Origin: an uncultured Actinomycetes bacterium
GTDB lineage: Bacteria; Actinomycetota; Actinomycetes; Nanopelagicales; Nanopelagicaceae
DNA: 39,691 bases
Assembly: GCA_903899375.1 (NCBI GenBank)
Contig: CAIUIT010000106.1
Span: 1-39,691, forward strand
Direction: 5' to 3'
Shown here: positions 34,820-39,691 of the stretch, piece by piece
Layout of the letters: each line of letters begins with the position of its first letter
How positions within the stretch are numbered: position 1 is the stretch's first letter
The notes under the pieces: model-generated
What the model saw: the letters and a program-made list of their open reading frames with translations, nothing else
Database searches by the model: none
Told to the model about the DNA's origin: nothing
Made by a program: the position numbers and the translations under genes

Positions 34820-35822
34820 AGATAGCGCGTGCTTGATCGATAATCTTCGCAACAGCTAATGCATCATCTGGCGTAACAGGCCAGGCAGCTTTACCCGCGA
34901 TAGCCAGTGCAACCTGTGAATAAAACAACGAGTAATTACCAGGTTCTCCTGGATATTCAATAACTTCATCGCCGCGATAAATCTGTGCTGCAGTGATCGC
35001 AGGAGGAGTCCAGACTCCCCCGACTGGGTACTCACCCAAGCGCAGGCGGGCTTCTTGATCATCTAATTCCTTGATTACTAAAGATCCTTCGGTGCCCGAC
35101 AACCGAATACGCGGTCCCCCGGCGCCAATGATTGAGCTCGCTGAAAGATATGAATCCACACCAGTTGCATGCTTCAAGTTAATCACGATGTCATCATCTG
35201 CAAGTCCTCGGATACTTCGTACGGAGGCGTAAGCGACTTCCGCAGGACCAAACCAATTAAGCGCAAGTGAAACCAGATGCGGGCCCAAGTCGAGTAGGTT
35301 ACCGCCGCCATCCGCGAAGCTACTTGCTTCTCTCCAACTCTTTGGATTTGAACCGGGTCTAAATTTCTCGAAACGCGAATCCAAACGAAATATCTTCCCC
35401 AGCGTTCCCTCGGCGATGATCTTCTTAACTGTCAAAGCGTCGCTGTCGAAGAGTCGGTTGAAATATGTAGTGACAGTGACACCGATCTCCTTGGAGATAT
35501 CAATGATCTCTTGCGTCTCTTGAATCGAGCGGCCCATCGGCTTATCAACGACTACCGGAATTCCAGCGCGCAACCCCGCGATTGCATCTCTGGCATGTGC
35601 GACGTTGGCACTAGCAACAACGAGTAAGTCCAGACCCAGATCTAAGAGTTCAGGCATGCTCAAGGCGACCGTAGTCTCTGGAAAATCGGCAAGCGCATGC
35701 GCTCTGCGTTCTTCGTTAGTTGTCAGGACCCCAGCTATCTCAAACCCTGCTCCTTTAAGCAACGGAGCATGGAAATAGCGGCCCGCAAGGCCATAACCTG
35801 AGATTCCTACCCGAAGTGTCAT
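34809..35822 (-). CDS. Gfo/Idh/MocA family oxidoreductase
   Basis: A 337-residue NAD(P)-dependent dehydrogenase. The N-terminal Rossmann domain starts LRVGISGYGLAGRYFHAPLL and includes VVASANVAHARDAIAGLRAGIPVVVDKPMGRSIQE, with the conserved D-K-P motif near residue 96. The C-terminal domain begins after FNRLFDSDALTVKKII and has GNLLDLGPHLVSLALNWFGP, the family's GGxxxDxGxH motif. Substrate (a sugar, inositol or amino acid derivative) is not evident. It is inserted into the lipoate block on the opposite strand, with an 11-base overlap with the epimerase, and is divergent from lipB by 29 bases. Confidence 0.92.
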   Translation of the reverse strand: MTLRVGISGYGLAGRYFHAPLLKGAGFEIAGVLTTNEERRAHALADFPETTVALSMPELLDLGLDLLVVASANVAHARDAIAGLRAGIPVVVDKPMGRSIQETQEIIDISKEIGVTVTTYFNRLFDSDALTVKKIIAEGTLGKIFRLDSRFEKFRPGSNPKSWREASSFADGGGNLLDLGPHLVSLALNWFGPAEVAYASVRSIRGLADDDIVINLKHATGVDSYLSASSIIGAGGPRIRLSGTEGSLVIKELDDQEARLRLGEYPVGGVWTPPAITAAQIYRGDEVIEYPGEPGNYSLFYSQVALAIAGKAAWPVTPDDALAVAKIIDQARAISIR

Positions 35823-35851
35823 GACGTTAAACCTACATTAGGCTAGGGGTT

Positions 35852-36508
35852 ATGAGCACTGCCGCTGGAACCTTGGTCGATCAGACCGTCGTGGTTCATG
35901 CGGGTATCCTCGACTATCAAGAGGCCTGGCAACTACAGCGAGACACCGTCGAAGCAATCATCGCAGGCACCACTCCGAATACTCTCTTTCTCTTGCAGCA
36001 CCCATCGGTATACACGGCCGGTCGCATGACCAAGCCAGAAGATCGCCCCTTAGATGGCACCCCAGTTATTGATGTCGATCGCGGCGGCAAAATCACATGG
36101 CATGGCCTGGGACAGATCGTGGGATACCCCATCGTTAAGTTGAAAAACCGTAGCGATGTTGTCGGTTTTGTCCGTGAAGTCGAGAGTGCGCTGATTGAAG
36201 TCTGTATCGAATTTGGAATTCCCGCCGAACGATATTGCGAACGCTCTGGAGTTTGGATTCGTGACGAGAAAGGTGATCGCAAGATTGCCGCCATCGGAAT
36301 GCGCGTCGCTAAAGGCGTAACCATGCACGGCTTCGCCCTCAACGTAAACCCCGAGCTGAGCTCTTACGACAAGATCATTCCTTGCGGTTATTCAGATACG
36401 GGCGTGACATCGATGGCGAAGGAACTTGATCGTGACATATCTATAGAAGAGGTAGTGCCTCTCGTTGAATCTAAAATCTTATCCGCTCTAACGAAGGTGA
36501 TTTCATGA
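35852..36508 (+). CDS. lipB: Octanoyl-ACP:protein N-octanoyltransferase
   Basis: LipB loads octanoyl groups from acyl carrier protein onto lipoyl domains. The 218-residue sequence shows the family core [44 protein letters not shown] (catalytic Lys and the RGGKITWHG motif), [26 protein letters not shown], and [12 protein letters not shown] containing the catalytic Cys. Its products are the substrate for the next enzyme, LipA; the genes overlap by four bases (ATGA). Confidence 0.96.
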   Translation: MSTAAGTLVDQTVVVHAGILDYQEAWQLQRDTVEAIIAGTTPNTLFLLQHPSVYTAGRMTKPEDRPLDGTPVIDVDRGGKITWHGLGQIVGYPIVKLKNRSDVVGFVREVESALIEVCIEFGIPAERYCERSGVWIRDEKGDRKIAAIGMRVAKGVTMHGFALNVNPELSSYDKIIPCGYSDTGVTSMAKELDRDISIEEVVPLVESKILSALTKVIS

Positions 36509-37440
36509 CTCTCGCTCCCGAAGGTCGCAAACTGCTCCGCATCGAAGCACGCAATGCTGCGGTACCAATAGAACGCAAACCAGAATGGATTAGGACTCGG
36601 GCCAATATGGGACCTGAATATACGAAGTTGCGTTCGCTCGTCATTAGCGAAGGCCTGCACACCGTCTGCCAGGAAGCTGCCTGCCCAAATATCTTTGAAT
36701 GCTGGGAAGATCGCGAAGCCACCTTCTTGATCGGTGGCGAGAAGTGCACCCGTCGCTGCGATTTCTGCAATATCGATACTGGAAAGCCCGATCCACTCGA
36801 TCGCGATGAACCACGTCGCGTCGCCGAGTCAGTTCGTTCGATGGAGCTCCGCTATGCAACCATCACCGGCGTTACACGCGATGACCTGCCCGATGAAGGC
36901 GCTTGGCTCTACGCCGAGACGATTCGCGCTGTGCACGAACTCAATCCAGGTACCGGTGTCGAGATGCTCGCCCCTGATTTCAGCGGCAAACCTCACCTAC
37001 TCAATGAAGTCTTCGAAACTCGTCCAGAGGTATTTGCTCACAACTTAGAGACGGTCCCCCGCATCTTCAAAGAGATCCGCCCAGCTTTTAGATATGACCG
37101 CTCGCTCGACGTAATCTCGCAGGCTCAATCTTTTGGTTTAGTGACTAAATCCAATTTGATCCTCGGAATGGGTGAGACTCGCGAAGAAGTCACCCAGGCC
37201 CTGGTCGATCTCCACGAAGCGGGCTGCGATCTGATCACGATTACTCAGTACCTGCGCCCCACTCCAAAGCATCACCCGGTTGTACGGTGGGTAAAGCCAG
37301 CAGAGTTTGTTGAACTTTCCCAAGAAGCAACCGATATTGGTTTCCTCGGCGTTATGAGCGGCCCACTTGTTCGCTCCAGTTATCGCGCCGGTCGACTCTA
37401 TAAGCAAGCGCAAGAGAAGAAGGCGCTGCTTCGTGGCTGA
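36505..37440 (+). CDS. lipA: Lipoyl synthase (radical SAM)
   Basis: LipA inserts two sulfur atoms into protein-bound octanoyl chains. The 311-residue protein carries the auxiliary cluster C-x4-C-x5-C ([12 protein letters not shown], near residue 53), the radical SAM cluster C-x3-C-x2-C (CTRRCDFCN, near 79), and ends with the RSSYRAG motif whose Ser is an auxiliary-cluster ligand. It works on the lipoyl domains of the E2 encoded nearby and the H protein of the glycine cleavage system. The stop overlaps the acyltransferase start by eight bases. Confidence 0.97.
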   Translation: MTLAPEGRKLLRIEARNAAVPIERKPEWIRTRANMGPEYTKLRSLVISEGLHTVCQEAACPNIFECWEDREATFLIGGEKCTRRCDFCNIDTGKPDPLDRDEPRRVAESVRSMELRYATITGVTRDDLPDEGAWLYAETIRAVHELNPGTGVEMLAPDFSGKPHLLNEVFETRPEVFAHNLETVPRIFKEIRPAFRYDRSLDVISQAQSFGLVTKSNLILGMGETREEVTQALVDLHEAGCDLITITQYLRPTPKHHPVVRWVKPAEFVELSQEATDIGFLGVMSGPLVRSSYRAGRLYKQAQEKKALLRG

Positions 37441-38173
37441 ACTCGTTTATCCTCCAGTAATTGTTGCCATCAAAGCCTTCTGGAAATATCTCGGCGTTCA
37501 ATTTGATTTTCAGGGAGTTGAAAATCTGCCGCGCGAAGGTGGCGCTGTTCTCTGCATGAACCACATCGGATATTTAGATTTCGCTCTCGTCGGAACCGGC
37601 GCTCTACCCGCAAAACGCTACATCCGATTCATGGCGAAGAAAGAGATCTTTAACCACAAAGTTGCCGGCCCGCTCATGCGCGGAATGCATCACATCAGCG
37701 TTGACCGTGAAAGCGGTTCATCGTCCTTTGTCGCAGCGCTACGAGCGCTGCGCTCTGGCGAAATCATCGGAATTTTTCCCGAAGGCACCATCTCTCGCAG
37801 CTTCGAGATCGAAGATTTAAAGTCAGGTGCAATTCGGCTATCGATCGGGGCAGGTGTTCCGATTATCCCGGTAGCCGTATGGGGTAGTCAGCGGATCATC
37901 ACCAAAAAACGCAAACCAGATTTCAAACGTCACAAACACCCGGTTCATGTTGCCTTTGGAGAGCCATATATCGTTCCAAAAGGCACAGATATTGAGCGTG
38001 CTGAAGCGGAACTGAAGGTCAAGATGCTCGAACTTTTACATTCGGTGCAATCCAATTATCCTCACTCTCATGAGGGTCAATGGTGGGCACCCGCCCGCCT
38101 AGGTGGCACCGCGATTACCTCCGAGCAACTCCACGTAGAGCGTCAAAAAATGAAGGAGCAAGAGAATGGCTGA
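37433..38173 (+). CDS. 1-Acyl-sn-glycerol-3-phosphate acyltransferase (PlsC-like)
   Basis: The family catalytic motif NHIGYLD (H-x4-D, near residue 41) and FPEGTISRS (near 119) identify a lysophosphatidate-type acyltransferase acting on membrane lipid precursors. The tracked ORF opens at 37367, inside lipA, but the protein family starts at [10 protein letters not shown], so the GTG at 37433 (246 residues) is chosen; GAAGAAGG lies 9-13 bases upstream, inside the lipA 3' end. The C-terminal tail past residue 220 is charged and variable. It overlaps lipA by 8 bases and DUF4191 by 8, forming a compact operon. Confidence 0.92.
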   Translation: MAELVYPPVIVAIKAFWKYLGVQFDFQGVENLPREGGAVLCMNHIGYLDFALVGTGALPAKRYIRFMAKKEIFNHKVAGPLMRGMHHISVDRESGSSSFVAALRALRSGEIIGIFPEGTISRSFEIEDLKSGAIRLSIGAGVPIIPVAVWGSQRIITKKRKPDFKRHKHPVHVAFGEPYIVPKGTDIERAEAELKVKMLELLHSVQSNYPHSHEGQWWAPARLGGTAITSEQLHVERQKMKEQENG

Positions 38174-38825
38174 ACCAGAGAAGCAAGGTCAATTGGCAGT
38201 CCTCAAGGATGCCTTTGGGTTAGTTCGCCGCGAGAAGCCTCTGGCTTATGTCTGGTGTGCTCTGATTTTCCTTCTTGTTATTGTCGGTGGGTACTTTGCC
38301 GGCGTTGGACTCGGACACCCCATCTATTTCGGAATACTTGCAATTCCATTGGGGCTGCTCGCTGGTTTCTTCACATTCACTCGCTTTGCAAACACCGCCG
38401 CCTTCTCCTCTATTGAAGGCCAGATTGGCGCAGGAGCGAGCGTCTTGATGTCGATCCGCAAAGGCTTTTCGACAACACCTGCAGTAAATGTCTCTCGCAA
38501 TCAAGATATGGTCCACCGCACCGTTGGTCGCGCTGGAATCATCTTGGTGGGAGAAGGTACTCCAGCCGTGCGCGCTTTAGTCATCGATGAGAAGAAGAAA
38601 ATCGAACGCTTCGTTCCTGGTGTCCCTGTCCATGAAATTTATGTGGGTAACTATGACGGCGCAGTTGCTATCCGAAAACTGCAAAAAGCGGTTAAGAAGT
38701 TTCCAAAGAAATTATCGAAAGCCCAACTCCGCGAAGTTCGCAATCGTCTTAAGGGCGTTGGCGGAATGAACATGCCTATCCCCAAGGGGCCGATGCCAAA
38801 GGGTGTAAAACTCCCTAAGCGTTGA
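38166..38825 (+). CDS. DUF4191 membrane protein
   Basis: The 219-residue protein belongs to DUF4191, an actinobacterial family of unknown function. It starts LAVLKDAFGLVRREKPLAYVWC, has two adjacent membrane helices (near residues 33-50 and 54-70), and a cytosolic domain with FANTAAFSSIEGQIGAGASVL and NQDMVHRTVGRAGIILVGEG, which are conserved in the family. The C-terminus is rich in Lys, Pro and Gly (PIPKGPMPKGVKLPKR). The homologue in M. tuberculosis lies between lipA and glnA1 as here. Confidence 0.85.
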   Translation: MAEPEKQGQLAVLKDAFGLVRREKPLAYVWCALIFLLVIVGGYFAGVGLGHPIYFGILAIPLGLLAGFFTFTRFANTAAFSSIEGQIGAGASVLMSIRKGFSTTPAVNVSRNQDMVHRTVGRAGIILVGEGTPAVRALVIDEKKKIERFVPGVPVHEIYVGNYDGAVAIRKLQKAVKKFPKKLSKAQLREVRNRLKGVGGMNMPIPKGPMPKGVKLPKR

Positions 38826-39176
38826 TTAGTACTTAACCACCACGCTATGTGTAAACCAATCGTGGTAGCCACGTCCCTCTTTGGTGAAGATGGCAGGAAA
38901 TAACAGGCAGATAAAGAGGGTGCGGCGTAAGGCCCTACCCACCGAAATCTGACCACCGTTCGTGGCGTCCACGACTCGCAGCCGCAGAATCCGCTGTCCG
39001 GCTGAAGCGCCTTGCAGGGCAGTCAAGAGCCCAACCTCAACGAAGAAGATCACCAGGGGCAGGAATTGGGCGCCCCCAGCTAGGTTGCCCACGATCAGGT
39101 GGGCTATCCCCAGGCACATGAACCAGTCCAGGAGGACGGCGAGGAATCTGCGGTTAAACCCGGCTTGATCTGGCAC
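38826..39176 (-). CDS. RDD family membrane protein
   Basis: The 116-residue product is a short RDD-domain protein: AGFNRRFLAVLLDWFMCLGIAHLIV at the N-terminus (Arg and Asp of the RDD motif), a second helix LPLVIFFVEVGLLTALQGASAGQRILRLRVVD, and ISVGRALRRTLFICLLFPAIF. RDD proteins are membrane proteins of unclear role, some thought to be transporters. Its stop abuts the end of DUF4191 with no gap and it lies just upstream of glnA in the opposite direction, the same place as its mycobacterial counterpart. Confidence 0.88.
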   Translation of the reverse strand: MPDQAGFNRRFLAVLLDWFMCLGIAHLIVGNLAGGAQFLPLVIFFVEVGLLTALQGASAGQRILRLRVVDATNGGQISVGRALRRTLFICLLFPAIFTKEGRGYHDWFTHSVVVKY

Positions 39177-39237
39177 GGCTGAAGGGTAACATTGCGCCCA
39201 TAACGTGGCCCGTCGATGTGCCTCGCCCCCTTTAACT

Positions 39238-39249
39238 ATCTGGCCAGAT
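39238..39249. repeat. 12-bp palindrome upstream of glnA
   Basis: ATCTGGCCAGAT is a perfect 12-base palindrome centred about 26 bases before the glnA start codon, in the short divergent region between the RDD gene and glnA. It might be an operator for nitrogen control, but it does not resemble the GlnR or AmtR box as I know them, and short palindromes occur by chance. Confidence 0.35.
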
Positions 39250-39269
39250 CAGGCTGAATTGGGAGAACA

Positions 39270-39691
39270 ATGTTTAAGAATTCTGCAGAAATTTTTGCCT
39301 TTATCAAAAAAGAAGATGTAAAGCTCATCGACGTTCGCTTCATCGACCTTCCCGGAATCCAGCATCACTTCAACGTCCCTGCCGGATCCTTCGACGAGGC
39401 AGTCTTCACCGATGGCCTGATGTTTGATGGCTCTTCGATCCGTGGTTTCCAAGCGATTCACGAATCAGATATGAAATTGCTCCCTGTCCCAGAGTCAGCT
39501 TTCGTGGATCCATTCCGCAAAGAGAAGACCCTCGTCATCTTGTTCTCCGTTCATAACCCAGTCGATGACTCCCCCTATAGCCGCGACCCACGTGGAATCG
39601 TTGCTAAGGCCGTTGAGTTCATGCGTTCAACAGGAATCGCAGATACCGCCTTCTTCGCACCAGAAGCAGAGTTCTACGTCTTTGACGCAGT
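39270..39691 (+). CDS. glnA: Glutamine synthetase type I, N-terminal part (3' truncated by window)
   Basis: The frame is open to the end of the window; about 140 of roughly 475 residues are visible. The start is ATG at 39270 with GGGAGAAC six bases upstream. It shows the beta-grasp domain [29 protein letters not shown], the family signature [19 protein letters not shown], and the first metal-binding Glu pair EAEFYVFD. It makes glutamine from glutamate and ammonia. Gene order lipA-DUF4191-RDD-glnA is that of mycobacteria, where glnA1 is the main assimilatory enzyme. The adenylylation site would be beyond the window. Confidence 0.96.
   Translation, partial: MFKNSAEIFAFIKKEDVKLIDVRFIDLPGIQHHFNVPAGSFDEAVFTDGLMFDGSSIRGFQAIHESDMKLLPVPESAFVDPFRKEKTLVILFSVHNPVDDSPYSRDPRGIVAKAVEFMRSTGIADTAFFAPEAEFYVFDA

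Noticed and set aside
37367-37432. N-terminal extension of the acyltransferase ORF
   Set aside because: It lies inside lipA and encodes a very basic stretch unlike the family; the GTG at 37433 fits homologues and has a ribosome site.

Overview
The window is about 39.7 kb of densely packed chromosome. It comes from an actinobacterium, probably a small-genome aquatic lineage of the Nanopelagicales (acI) type. Evidence for an actinobacterium: a ctaE-qcrC-qcrA-qcrB cluster next to ctaC-ctaD-ctaF (the bcc-aa3 respiratory supercomplex with a diheme cytochrome c subunit), DUF3043 and DUF4191 proteins, a mycobacterial-type adenosine kinase, and the order trpD-ctaE-qcrCAB ... ctaC ... adoK-erpA ... 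gcvT-pepA ... dlaT-epimerase-lipB-lipA-DUF4191-RDD-glnA. That order closely parallels the Rv2191 to Rv2220 block of Mycobacterium tuberculosis. The lineage within Actinobacteria is inferred only from moderate GC, short intergenic gaps and frequent 1-4 bp overlaps.

Layout. 1-12 kb is the more variable part: the tail of an SDR oxidoreductase, metY with a structured leader, a MarC-type membrane protein, a membrane protein of unknown function, a VOC protein, a GNAT-EamA pair, a nitronate monooxygenase-like enzyme, a LysE exporter, a GNAT-menC pair that resembles an N-succinylamino acid racemase pathway, an Est30-like esterase, an internally duplicated membrane protein and a DnaQ-like exonuclease. 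11.5-19.8 kb holds trpD and the aerobic respiratory genes, arranged as two convergent units (ctaE-qcrCAB to the right, ctaC-ctaD-ctaF to the left). An untracked 42-codon membrane ORF lies between them. 19.8-24.2 kb holds a cysteine desulfurase-like gene lacking the PLP lysine, tusA, adoK, erpA, nadA and DUF3043: sulfur and Fe-S handling plus NAD synthesis.

24.2-28.1 kb has an aldo/keto reductase, then a cobalamin riboswitch with an intrinsic terminator controlling a three-gene B12-type ABC importer (btuF-btuC-btuD). 28.1-39.7 kb is a lipoate-centred block: gcvT, pepA, lpdA, a two-lipoyl-domain E2, an epimerase, a Gfo/Idh/MocA dehydrogenase, lipB, lipA, an acyltransferase, DUF4191, RDD and the start of glnA.

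Functionally, LipB and LipA make the lipoyl cofactor used by the adjacent E2 and E3 and by the glycine cleavage system that GcvT belongs to. LipA, NadA and the Rieske protein need Fe-S clusters, to which ErpA and possibly the desulfurase-like/TusA pair relate. The supercomplex consumes the reductant. I saw no tRNA, rRNA, CRISPR array, insertion sequence or prophage. The most unusual items are the cysteine desulfurase homologue without its Schiff-base lysine fused in context to TusA, the small ORF between the two oxidase operons, the structured metY leader, and the tight overlap of terminator and ribosome site in the B12 leader.
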